Of a stretch of 5,458 nucleotides of DNA, positions 1 to 4,632 are shown piece after piece. Both the position numbers and the translations under genes were made by a program. The stretch is from NCBI GenBank assembly GCA_003558575.1, contig PWPY01000108.1, positions 1-5,458 of the forward strand. The letters run 5' to 3'. Each line of letters begins with the position of its first letter. Position 1 is the stretch's first letter. The stretch is from Desulfonatronovibrio sp. GTDB lineage: Bacteria; Desulfobacterota; Desulfovibrionia; Desulfovibrionales; Desulfonatronovibrionaceae. The notes beneath the pieces are model-generated. The model worked only from the letters and a program-made list of their open reading frames with translations. It made no database searches and was not told the origin of the DNA.

Positions 1-89
1 AAACCCCCGAGAAAAGATATTATAACCACCATGCTACGCATGGCTGCATAAACTCAAAATACGGATTTTCCGTGAAACTTCAGTTTCAT
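1..89 (-). pseudogene. Start of an unidentified reading frame, interrupted by an in-frame TGA, running off the left edge
   Basis: On the minus strand an AGAGG ribosome site (96-100) lies 6 nt before an ATG (87-89). The frame reads MKLKFHGKSVF and then meets TGA at 54-56. Beyond the TGA the same frame stays open to the window edge and turns hydrophobic (VYAAMRSMVVIISFLGG), as an N-terminal membrane anchor or signal sequence would. One base change (TGG to TGA, Trp to stop) would explain the break. Other readings are that the 11-residue peptide is a genuine short leader, that translation really begins at the inner ATG (39-41) or (30-32), or that the TGA is recoded as selenocysteine. The product is not recognised because almost all of it lies outside the window. 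The interruption is seen directly. Calling it a pseudogene is inference. Confidence 0.3.
29..87. repeat. Three small perfect hairpins in a row
   Basis: CCATGC/GCATGG (29-34 and 38-43, 3-nt loop), ACGGA/TCCGT (61-65 and 69-73) and GAAACT/AGTTTC (74-79 and 82-87, 2-nt spacer) are perfect inverted repeats packed into 59 bp. The last two abut. On the minus strand they cover the start codon and the region around the in-frame TGA of the broken frame described at 1-89. No T-tract follows any of them, so they are not intrinsic terminators. Confidence 0.5.
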
Positions 90-156
90 AATCAACCTCT
101 AAACCTAAGTGTTGGTTACATGATTTTCTGAATAGATTTATTCTCTACAACATAAA

Positions 157-339
157 CTAACAATCCCTGCAAATCAACACATTCTGCCTGTCAACTTCCC
201 AGGTAGAAAATATCCTTTCCAACACAAATATCCTCGTTATCTGATTGTTGAAAAAGTCCTTATCCAACAAGCCTGAATCTATAAGAGGCACGATCATGTG
301 TTTGCCTGTGAAGGGGAGCACCATTTCTGCAAAGAGCAT
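157..339 (-). CDS. Doubtful 60-residue hypothetical ORF
   Basis: An ATG-started minus-strand frame (337-339) with a weak AAGG site (349-352, 9 nt upstream) encodes about 60 residues beginning MLFAEMVLPFTGKHMIVPL and ending in LICRDC. It lies 57 bp upstream of the ribosome site of the broken frame at 1-89, on the same strand. The frame stays open further upstream to a TTG at 382-384, but no ribosome site supports that longer start. No domain is recognised and no clear promoter is seen. It could be a remnant of a longer gene or chance: an opposite-strand frame is open over the same bases, which lowers confidence that either is real. Confidence 0.2.
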   Translation of the reverse strand: MLFAEMVLPFTGKHMIVPLIDSGLLDKDFFNNQITRIFVLERIFSTWEVDRQNVLICRDC

Positions 340-382
340 TATGCAAAACCTTAATGTTCTGAATTTATTGCCAATACGCTTC

Positions 383-440
383 AAGTTACTTGTAAGGCGT
401 TACACCAGGGGGGACCCTGGACCAAACCGACAAGTAACTT
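383..440. repeat. 58-bp imperfect hairpin with nested inner palindrome
   Basis: The outer arms AAGTTACTTGT (383-393) and ACAAGTAACTT (430-440) are an 11-bp perfect inverted repeat. Between them is a second palindrome, CCAGGG (405-410), loop GGGA, CCCTGG (415-420). The motif AAGTTACTT recurs at 548-556, so the element shares its boundary sequence with the adjoining repeat block. It is not T-tract associated and lies in non-coding DNA, so a REP- or MITE-like mobile repeat is the likeliest class. Confidence 0.6.
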
Positions 441-454
441 ACACCCATCAAAAA

Positions 455-483
455 CCTGGATTCCGGCTTTCGCCGGAATGACG
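455..483. repeat. REP-like palindrome, ATTCCGGC/GCCGGAAT type
   Basis: ATTCCGGC (460-467), loop TTTC, GCCGGAAT (472-479) is a perfect 8-bp-stem palindrome flanked by CCTGG and GACG. It belongs by appearance to the dispersed intergenic repeats of many Proteobacteria whose spurious translation on the opposite strand reads VIPAKAGIQ, and resembles the dRS3 type described in Neisseria. Such elements are usually present in many genomic copies. That cannot be checked from this window. Confidence 0.75.
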
Positions 484-509
484 ATAAAGAGTAAAAACGT
501 TCTTAAACC

Positions 510-537
510 GTCACCCCGGACTTGATCCGGGGTCCAG
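510..537. repeat. REP-like palindrome, ACCCCGGA/TCCGGGGT type
   Basis: ACCCCGGA (513-520), loop CTTGA, TCCGGGGT (526-533), flanked by GTC on the left and CCAG on the right, is a perfect 8-bp-stem palindrome. This is the partner family of the 455-483 repeat; its opposite-strand translation reads WTPDQVRGD, a familiar spurious peptide in Proteobacterial genomes. The two palindromes lie 26 bp apart in opposite orientation, a typical paired arrangement. Confidence 0.75.
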
Positions 538-714
538 TTTTTTTTGAAGTTACTTAGAAGATACAAGTCTCCATCAACCAGAGAACGCTATCTGCGTAAG
601 CTTGGACTTGAGAATACAAGAGAAGCTCAGGAAGGAGTGTTTGTCAAAAGAGGTCCGGGTAAGGTTATTTCATTTAACAAAAAAAAGCCCCGAAGTTTTG
701 CTTCAGGGGCTTGA
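526..714 (+). pseudogene. Orphan C-terminus-like reading frame fused to a repeat, possible gene remnant
   Basis: The plus-strand frame opens inside the right arm of the 510-537 palindrome and runs to TGA at 712-714. From about position 580 it encodes RERYLRKLGLENTREAQEG followed by VFVKRGPGKVISFNKKKP, a charged, plausibly helical then strand-forming sequence that reads like a real protein end. The only possible starts are a TTG at 544-546 without a ribosome site and an internal GTG (637-639). Its last residues are coded by the terminator stem of the tRNA operon on the other strand. I do not recognise the family. The likeliest explanation is the 3' remnant of a gene cut by insertion of the repeat block. 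A chance open frame is quite possible. Confidence 0.25.
679..712 (-). terminator. Intrinsic terminator of the tRNA-Lys/tRNA-Glu operon
   Basis: Read on the minus strand, AAGCCCC-T-GAAG pairs with CTTC-GGGGCTT (one bulged base, 5-nt loop CAAAA), followed directly by an unbroken run of T (plus-strand A679-A686). It lies about 68 nt downstream of the tRNA-Glu 3' end. The plus-strand orientation lacks a T-tract after the stem, so the terminator works for leftward transcription. Confidence 0.85.
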
Positions 715-715
715 G

Positions 716-740
716 TACTTCCGCCGGTACTTCCACCGGC
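716..740. repeat. 12-bp tandem repeat containing a hairpin
   Basis: TACTTCCGCCGG (716-727) is followed directly by TACTTCCACCGG (728-739), a tandem duplication with one mismatch. Within it GCCGGT (723-728) and ACCGGC (735-740) form a perfect 6-bp stem with a 6-nt loop. It lies in the trailer of the tRNA transcript, just before the terminator. Confidence 0.6.
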
Positions 741-754
741 TTAGGCTATGGCAG

Positions 755-770
755 ACAGGTTGCAACCTGT
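755..770. repeat. Perfect 16-bp palindrome downstream of tRNA-Glu
   Basis: ACAGGTTGCAACCTGT is its own reverse complement over all 16 bases. It lies 9 bp from the encoded CCA end of tRNA-Glu, within the tRNA trailer. It could be a dyad binding site or a fold in the trailer RNA; without a loop it would make only a short stem as RNA. The function is unknown. Confidence 0.5.
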
Positions 771-779
771 TGAAATTTA

Positions 780-855
780 TGGCGTCCCCAAGGGGGTTTG
801 AACCCCTGTTTCCGGCGTGAGAGGCCAGCGTCCTAGGCCACTAGACGATGGGGAC
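780..855 (-). tRNA. tRNA-Glu (anticodon CTC)
   Basis: The 76-nt minus-strand sequence folds as a complete cloverleaf: acceptor GTCCCCA/TGGGGAC, anticodon stem CTGGC/GCCGG (one T-G pair) with loop CTCTCAC, T-arm AGGGG-TTCAAAC-CCCCT, discriminator G and an encoded CCA (780-782). The anticodon CTC is at 819-821 and reads GAG codons. It follows tRNA-Lys by 28 nt in the same transcript and is followed by an intrinsic terminator. tRNA 3' ends are common integration sites, and the DNA beyond this one is gene-poor and rich in remnants. Confidence 0.97.
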
Positions 856-883
856 TTGAATGAAATGGGAAACAGGAAAGATT

Positions 884-959
884 TGGTGGGCCGTGCAGGG
901 GTCGAACCTGCGACTCTCTGCTTAAAAGGCAGATACTCTGCCAACTGAGTTAACGGCCC
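884..959 (-). tRNA. tRNA-Lys (anticodon TTT)
   Basis: The 76-nt minus-strand sequence gives a full cloverleaf: acceptor GGGCCGT/ACGGCCC, D-stem ACTC/GAGT, anticodon stem TCTGC/GCAGA with loop CTTTTAA, T-arm GCAGG-TTCGACC-CCTGC, discriminator A and an encoded CCA (884-886). The anticodon TTT is at 924-926 and reads AAA and AAG. It is the first gene of a two-tRNA operon with the promoter at 978-1006. Confidence 0.97.
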
Positions 960-977
960 ACGTTCTGAAAGAAGAGA

Positions 978-1006
978 TATTTACCGATCGAAATCAGCAT
1001 TGTCAA
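978..1006 (-). promoter_or_regulatory. Sigma-70 promoter of the tRNA operon
   Basis: Minus-strand TTGACA (1001-1006, perfect) is followed after exactly 17 bp by TAAATA (978-983). Upstream, about 1008-1032, the DNA is almost pure A/T and could act as an UP element, usual for stable-RNA promoters. The start of transcription would fall near 971, about 12 nt before the tRNA-Lys 5' end. No terminator is seen between the M23 gene stop and this promoter, so read-through from that gene may add to tRNA transcription. Confidence 0.75.
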
Positions 1007-1043
1007 CCATAAAATATATGAAAATATAAAAGGATCTAATGTT

Positions 1044-2480
1044 TTAATCTAACCTGGCCAGCTTTTCCCTGGATTCCAGAGAAGCAAAAAGTGTTTCTAA
1101 GCTGCCCTTGGCTGACATAAACCTGTCCAGCTCCTCTCCTTTGAGGGTCCTGCCAGGAGGAGTATCAACTGAAGCAGGATTGACGTGATTGCCTCTGAAG
1201 TGCACCTCATAGTGCAGGTGAGGTCCGGTGGACATGCCTGTACTTCCAACATAACCTATAGTCTCGCCCTGTTTGACCCTTGAACCCTGGCGGATTCCTG
1301 AACCAAAACGACTCATATGGGCATATACTGTGTGATATTCATTAGGGTGTCTTATTCTTATATAATTGCCATAATTGCCTTTGCGACCCGCATATTCAAC
1401 AACTCCGTCACCAGCAGCCATAATTGGAGTTCCTGTTGGGGCGGCAAAGTCTAAGCCCCTATGCATCCTGCTGTAGCCCAAAACAGGATGACGTCTTTTG
1501 CCGTAACCTGAACTGAGCCTGGCCCCATCAATGGGTGTAACCATGAGGGTTTTTCTGACAGACTGCCCCTTGTCGTTAAAAAAATCCACTTCACCATCAG
1601 TGGTTTCATACCGGTAAACGGGAAGGCTTCGACCCCGTGTATTGAGCTCAGCGTAAAGTACTGAGCCTCCACGGATAAAATTGCCGTTCCCATCCACCAT
1701 TTCTTCAAACATTATTTTGAAACTATCTCCCTGGCGGATATCCCTCTGAAAATCCACATCAAAAGAATAGGCCCTGATCATCAGCATCAGGACTTCCAAA
1801 GGCAGACCTGCATTAACTGCGGCATTATAAAGGCTGGAGGTAATTTCTGCTTCAGCTCTTGCCGGCCTTGCCTGAAGTTCCTGCACGATTTCCTCGGCCA
1901 CAAACCCTTTTTCAGGGCAGCGTGCAACCTGGACCTCCTTAGTCACATCCAGTTTCAGGTTCATACTCTGAAACATTGGGCCATAGTTTCCTCTTGATTC
2001 AAAGGCCAGGACGATCTGATGGTCCTGCCGCAACCTTCTGGGATTAAACACCTCTCCCAGGGTGGAGATAACTGTATGCGCTTCTGCCCTGCCAAGGCCT
2101 TCCTTGGTGAGCAGACCCATCAGGGTATCTCCTGAAGATATGGAAACAGTTTTTTCCTCAATTAACGATACTGGTTCAGCTTCCACCTGGCCCGCAACCA
2201 CTTCTTGATCTGCAGTTTTCTGACTCAGCTGAGGAGATGAAGCCACCTGAGTACCAGCGTCATTTTGATCAACCTGGACCTTCTTTTCCTCCGGCTTGGA
2301 CTTTTCAGTCAAGCTGGGGGACGGTGCCATTTGTGGCGAAGATTTGTAATCAAACCCTACAAGAAAATACGATAAAACAAATATGCACAGAGCAATACTT
2401 ATCCACAAAGGCTTCTTGCTCCGTTTGCGCTTAAAGCTTATGCTTGATGATTTTCTGTAGGAAGGTACATAATAGTTCAT
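1044..2480 (-). CDS. Membrane-anchored M23 metallo-endopeptidase (MepM/Csd3-like)
   Basis: This 478-residue protein should cut peptide cross-links of periplasmic murein during wall growth. Residues 1-24 are basic and cytosolic, and residues 25-43 form one transmembrane anchor. A Q/E/S/K/P-rich linker runs to about 108. Residues 109-160 (SISSGDTLMGLL onward) resemble the LysM-like/OapA domain of this family, and about 215-318 the Csd3/YebA second domain. The LytM/M23 catalytic domain spans about 322-440 and has every expected residue: zinc ligands H340 and D344 (HRGLD) and H423 (HLHYE), with catalytic H388 (YAHMS) and H421. The ATG start is supported by GAGG at 2488-2491, 7 nt upstream. The enzyme looks complete and active. 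Whether it is a DD-endopeptidase, or also trims stem peptides as Csd3 does, cannot be told from sequence. It has its own promoter and lies upstream of the tRNA operon on the same strand. Confidence 0.93.
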   Translation of the reverse strand: MNYYVPSYRKSSSISFKRKRSKKPLWISIALCIFVLSYFLVGFDYKSSPQMAPSPSLTEKSKPEEKKVQVDQNDAGTQVASSPQLSQKTADQEVVAGQVEAEPVSLIEEKTVSISSGDTLMGLLTKEGLGRAEAHTVISTLGEVFNPRRLRQDHQIVLAFESRGNYGPMFQSMNLKLDVTKEVQVARCPEKGFVAEEIVQELQARPARAEAEITSSLYNAAVNAGLPLEVLMLMIRAYSFDVDFQRDIRQGDSFKIMFEEMVDGNGNFIRGGSVLYAELNTRGRSLPVYRYETTDGEVDFFNDKGQSVRKTLMVTPIDGARLSSGYGKRRHPVLGYSRMHRGLDFAAPTGTPIMAAGDGVVEYAGRKGNYGNYIRIRHPNEYHTVYAHMSRFGSGIRQGSRVKQGETIGYVGSTGMSTGPHLHYEVHFRGNHVNPASVDTPPGRTLKGEELDRFMSAKGSLETLFASLESREKLARLD

Positions 2481-2487
2481 AAGCAGA

Positions 2488-2491
2488 CCTC
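2488..2491 (-). promoter_or_regulatory. Ribosome binding site of the M23 endopeptidase gene
   Basis: Minus-strand GAGG lies 7 nt before the ATG at 2478-2480, which fixes the start of this gene. Confidence 0.7.
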
Positions 2492-2531
2492 ACTAATGAA
2501 GTTGATGATTGTCTCAACCATAAAACCCGGC

Positions 2532-2560
2532 ATTTTAATGAAAAAAATTATCAATTGCAA
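2532..2560 (-). promoter_or_regulatory. Probable promoter of the M23 endopeptidase gene
   Basis: Minus-strand TTGCAA (2555-2560, 4 of 6 to the -35 consensus), a 17-bp spacer and TAAAAT (2532-2537, 5 of 6 to the -10 consensus) lie in the 103-bp gap after the cupin gene. The predicted leader is about 45 nt. The -35 box sits inside a perfect 10-bp palindrome, AATTGCAATT (2553-2562). Because no terminator precedes it, the gene could also be reached by read-through from the cupin gene. Confidence 0.5.
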
Positions 2561-2583
2561 TTTATTGCTTTGAATAAAAAAAG

Positions 2584-3114
2584 CTACATGTTCTGATCTT
2601 TAAAACCTTCCCTGATAATCTTGAATTCTCCGGTATCAGTATTCAAATCATAAATATTGAAATTCTTCCTCATATCCAGGCCTTCATAATGTACTGCAAA
2701 ATTTAGGGAAGCTGACCCCTCTTCACCACTTGTAATCCTGTGAAAAACAAACCTTGGCCAGACCAGCATGGCAGGACCGTCATAAATCAACTTGCCTTCC
2801 TTGAGAATTTGCTGGGGGGTAACTGTAAAATTAAGTATCCCATGTTCTTTAGTATAAATATCAACATGTCGGGTTCCATAGAGTACGATAAGGTTGTCAG
2901 CCTGATGTGGATGCATGTACCATGGACGCTCAACATCTCCCACAGGTCCAGGAGAAACAGCGGATTTTTCATGCAGAACCCTGTCCATGGCCCCGATTTC
3001 AGGCAGGAAATCCATGGGAACATTATCGAAGTAAACCCCTGGTGTGTGTCTAAATTTTATTAATGATATTATTGAGTAAAAATTATCAACCTTTTCTATT
3101 ATCCTGTCAGCCAT
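2584..3114 (-). CDS. Cupin-fold protein of unknown function
   Basis: The gene encodes 176 residues starting MADRIIEKVDNFYS. The ATG at 3112-3114 is chosen because a perfect AGGAGG (3120-3125) lies 5 nt before it; an in-frame extension of 20 residues to a TTG at 3174 has no ribosome site. The centre reads as a single cupin barrel. Motif 1 is around residues 65-85 (PWYMHPHQADN then LYG), with H68 and H70 placed as metal ligands and Q71 or N74 in the area of the usual acidic ligand. Motif 2 is around 118-130 (WPRFVFHRITSG), with H125 as the likely third histidine. There is no signal peptide or membrane segment, so it is probably cytosolic. The canonical motif-1 Glu is not evident, so the metal site may be atypical. 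Substrate and pathway are unknown. It is transcribed divergently from hldD, and a sugar-related role is possible but only guessed from that position. Confidence 0.75.
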   Translation of the reverse strand: MADRIIEKVDNFYSIISLIKFRHTPGVYFDNVPMDFLPEIGAMDRVLHEKSAVSPGPVGDVERPWYMHPHQADNLIVLYGTRHVDIYTKEHGILNFTVTPQQILKEGKLIYDGPAMLVWPRFVFHRITSGEEGSASLNFAVHYEGLDMRKNFNIYDLNTDTGEFKIIREGFKDQNM

Positions 3115-3119
3115 GACTG

Positions 3120-3125
3120 CCTCCT
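3120..3125 (-). promoter_or_regulatory. Ribosome binding site that decides the cupin gene start
   Basis: A perfect AGGAGG on the minus strand, 5 nt before ATG 3112-3114, selects the 176-residue form over the 196-residue form that begins at a TTG. Confidence 0.85.
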
Positions 3126-3191
3126 GAATTTCAAAAATTAAAGTAAAGCTTGAGGAAACTTGTGCCATAAGCAACCCTAAAAATAAAGTCT

Positions 3192-3242
3192 TGTCAACGG
3201 TCTTTGTTTATTTTTCTATAAAAGAAATCAACAAACTGCAAA
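3192..3242 (-). promoter_or_regulatory. Candidate promoter region of the cupin gene
   Basis: Two weak candidates exist on the minus strand. One is TTTGCA (3237-3242), a 16-bp spacer and TATAGA (3215-3220). The other is a perfect TTGACA (3192-3197), but it has no good -10 at normal spacing (the nearest options, such as GCTTAT, need a 19-bp spacer). Either would leave a leader of roughly 50-100 nt. The surrounding 3180-3300 stretch is strongly A/T rich, so chance matches are likely. Confidence 0.3.
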
Positions 3243-3306
3243 AAAAGAAACGCTTCACTTTATGATAACGAACTACAACTAAACAACTTTTTTTCAGTGA
3301 TCATAT

Positions 3307-3335
3307 TTGACTTGAGCAGATTAAGTAAATAATCT
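3307..3335 (+). promoter_or_regulatory. Probable promoter of hldD
   Basis: TTGACT (3307-3312, 5 of 6), a 17-bp spacer and TAATCT (3330-3335, 3 of 6) lie upstream of hldD, giving a predicted leader of about 40 nt before the TTG start. A 9-bp direct repeat, GCAGATTAA, lies at 3316-3324 in the spacer and again at 3345-3353 just after the expected transcription start, so it brackets the -10 box. Confidence 0.5.
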
Positions 3336-3368
3336 TGTTATCTTGCAGATTAATGAATTAAACCAGAA

Positions 3369-3374
3369 AAGGGG
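3369..3374 (+). promoter_or_regulatory. Ribosome binding site supporting the TTG start of hldD
   Basis: AAGGGG lies 7 nt before TTG 3382-3384. The upstream in-frame TTG at 3343 has no ribosome site, and the nearby ATG at 3353 is out of frame and followed by a stop. Confidence 0.7.
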
Positions 3375-3381
3375 TATTAAA

Positions 3382-4359
3382 TTGCACATAGTTACCGGCG
3401 GCGCTGGATTTATCGGCAGTGGTTTTGTTTACCAGCTCAACCTCATGGGCATTGATGATATTCTGATCGTCGATAATCTGGGCTGCACTGATAAGTGGAA
3501 AAACCTGGTAAACCTCAAATATAGAGATTATATACATAAGAATGAGTTCCTTCCTCGCCTGGAAAAAGGACAATTCAACAACATCGAATCAATCGTGCAC
3601 ATGGGGGCCTGCTCTTCCACTACTGAACTGGACGCTGATTACCTCATGACCAATAATCTTCAATACTCAAAGGCATTGGTTAGATACTGTGTCAGTCGAA
3701 ACGCCCGGTTTATAAACGCCAGCAGCGCTGCTACTTACGGAGACGGCAGCCTGGGATTTGCAGATGATCATGAACAGCTTCCAAAACTGAGACCCCTTAA
3801 CATGTACGGCTACTCCAAGCAGCTTTTTGATCTATGGCTGCAGAGAAAAGGGTTTCTCGAAAGCACTGTGGGGATTAAATTCTTCAATGTCTACGGCCCC
3901 AATGAGTATCACAAAGGCAACATGCAGAGTGTTGCGCGCAAGGCTTTTTTTCAGGTTAGAGAGACAGGCAGGGTCAAACTTTTTAAATCGTACCATCCTG
4001 ATTACGGACATGGTGAACAGAAAAGAGACTTTGTATATCTCAAAGACTGCCTTAAAGTTATGGCGTGGTTTCTGGAAAAAAAGGAGATAAACGGAATTTT
4101 CAACATGGGCAGGGGCCAAGCCAGGTCATGGAATGATCTAACCAGATCAGTATTCAGTGCCATGAGCCTGAAGCCGGAGATTGAATACATTGAAATGCCC
4201 CAGGAATTGCGGGGGAAATATCAGTATTACACCAGAGCTCCCATGGACAAATTGGAAAAAGCCGGGTGTCCGGTAAAATTCCATTCCCTTGAGGATGGAG
4301 TCCAGGACTATGTCCAGAACTACCTCATGCAGGAAGACCCATACTTATCAGCCTGCTAA
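3382..4359 (+). CDS. hldD: ADP-L-glycero-D-manno-heptose 6-epimerase
   Basis: HldD (also RfaD/GmhD) converts ADP-D-glycero-beta-D-manno-heptose to the L-glycero form, the last step in making the activated heptose of the LPS inner core, in the cytosol. With the TTG start at 3382 the protein has 325 residues, close to the E. coli length of about 310. It begins MHIVTGGAGFIGSG, the N-terminal NAD(P)-binding Rossmann loop (G6-x2-G9-x2-G12). Further short-chain dehydrogenase/epimerase features are ACSSTTE near 77-82, ASSAATYG with catalytic S115, YGYSK with Y142 and K146, and NVYGP followed by HK with K178, matching S116, Y140, K144 and K178 of E. coli. KRDFVY and GIFNMGRG of the C-terminal substrate domain are also present. 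No other heptose gene (hldE, gmhB) is in the window, so it stands alone here. Its 3' end overlaps the opposite-strand zinc-ribbon gene by 4 bp. No key residue is missing. Confidence 0.95.
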   Translation: MHIVTGGAGFIGSGFVYQLNLMGIDDILIVDNLGCTDKWKNLVNLKYRDYIHKNEFLPRLEKGQFNNIESIVHMGACSSTTELDADYLMTNNLQYSKALVRYCVSRNARFINASSAATYGDGSLGFADDHEQLPKLRPLNMYGYSKQLFDLWLQRKGFLESTVGIKFFNVYGPNEYHKGNMQSVARKAFFQVRETGRVKLFKSYHPDYGHGEQKRDFVYLKDCLKVMAWFLEKKEINGIFNMGRGQARSWNDLTRSVFSAMSLKPEIEYIEMPQELRGKYQYYTRAPMDKLEKAGCPVKFHSLEDGVQDYVQNYLMQEDPYLSAC

Positions 4360-4595
4360 ACGTATTCCGGATCTATGGCAGCCTGGCCATTATTGAGAAT
4401 AAGCTTGATATACTGGACCGTAGTATTGTCTATGGGCACAAGGGGAAACTGTTTTTTACAGAAATCACAACTGCCCATTGACGGTTCCATGGGCGCCAGA
4501 AGGGGAACATTTCGCCCACAATGTGGACAGGGATATAGAATAACAAGCTCCATGCCTATCGGCCTTACAGGGCTGATAAATTTTTGCTCTGCCAT
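4356..4595 (-). CDS. Small zinc-ribbon protein of unknown function
   Basis: This 79-residue protein starts at ATG 4593-4595 with AGGAG (4605-4609) 9 nt upstream. It carries two CxxC knuckles, CPHC (C23, C26) and CDFC (C43, C46), spaced as in a zinc ribbon, so one structural zinc is expected. There is no signal peptide or membrane segment. The short ribbon could bind nucleic acid or another protein, but no specific family is recognised. It lies 37 bp downstream of gpmI on the same strand and is probably co-transcribed with it. Its TAG stop (4356-4358) overlaps the TAA of the convergent hldD gene, so there is no room for a terminator between them. The ribosome site, the paired Cys motifs and the operon position support a real gene. 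Confidence 0.75.
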   Translation of the reverse strand: MAEQKFISPVRPIGMELVILYPCPHCGRNVPLLAPMEPSMGSCDFCKKQFPLVPIDNTTVQYIKLILNNGQAAIDPEYV

Positions 4596-4632
4596 TTTTA
4601 ATTACTCCTGAAGAACTATAAAAAATACGGCC

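Noticed and set aside
245..481. Plus-strand 78-codon ORF
   Set aside because: It runs into the repeat block and has no ribosome site or recognisable domain. The opposite strand has an equally open frame, so neither is strong.
383..556. CRISPR array
   Set aside because: The repeats are palindromes of different sequence without regular unique spacers.
381..566. Minus-strand ORF containing WTPDQVRGD and VIPAKAGIQ
   Set aside because: These peptides are the usual spurious translation of the REP-like palindromes found here; no ribosome site or domain supports a gene.
602..820. Plus-strand ORF of 72 codons ending in ASPRGFEPLFPA
   Set aside because: Its C-terminal part is the antisense translation of tRNA-Glu (the GFEP-type peptide is a well-known artefact), and it crosses the terminator of the tRNA operon.
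2538..2575. Possible terminator between the cupin gene and the M23 gene
   Set aside because: GCAAT/ATTGC has only a 2-nt spacer and an A/T-rich stem separated from the T-run, so it is too weak.
3150..3167. Sigma-54-like TGGCAC element upstream of the cupin gene
   Set aside because: The -24 half matches, but the -12 half reads TCCT or nearby rather than TTGC at the required spacing.
3115..3174. 20-residue N-terminal extension of the cupin protein
   Set aside because: It would use a TTG without a ribosome site, while a perfect AGGAGG lies before the inner ATG at 3112-3114.
3343..3381. 13-residue N-terminal extension of HldD
   Set aside because: The TTG at 3343 has no ribosome site, and HldD proteins normally begin immediately before the IVTGGAGFIG nucleotide-binding loop.
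4473..4495. CCCAT/ATGGG inverted repeat as a terminator for hldD
   Set aside because: It lies inside the coding sequence of the zinc-ribbon gene and has no T-tract.
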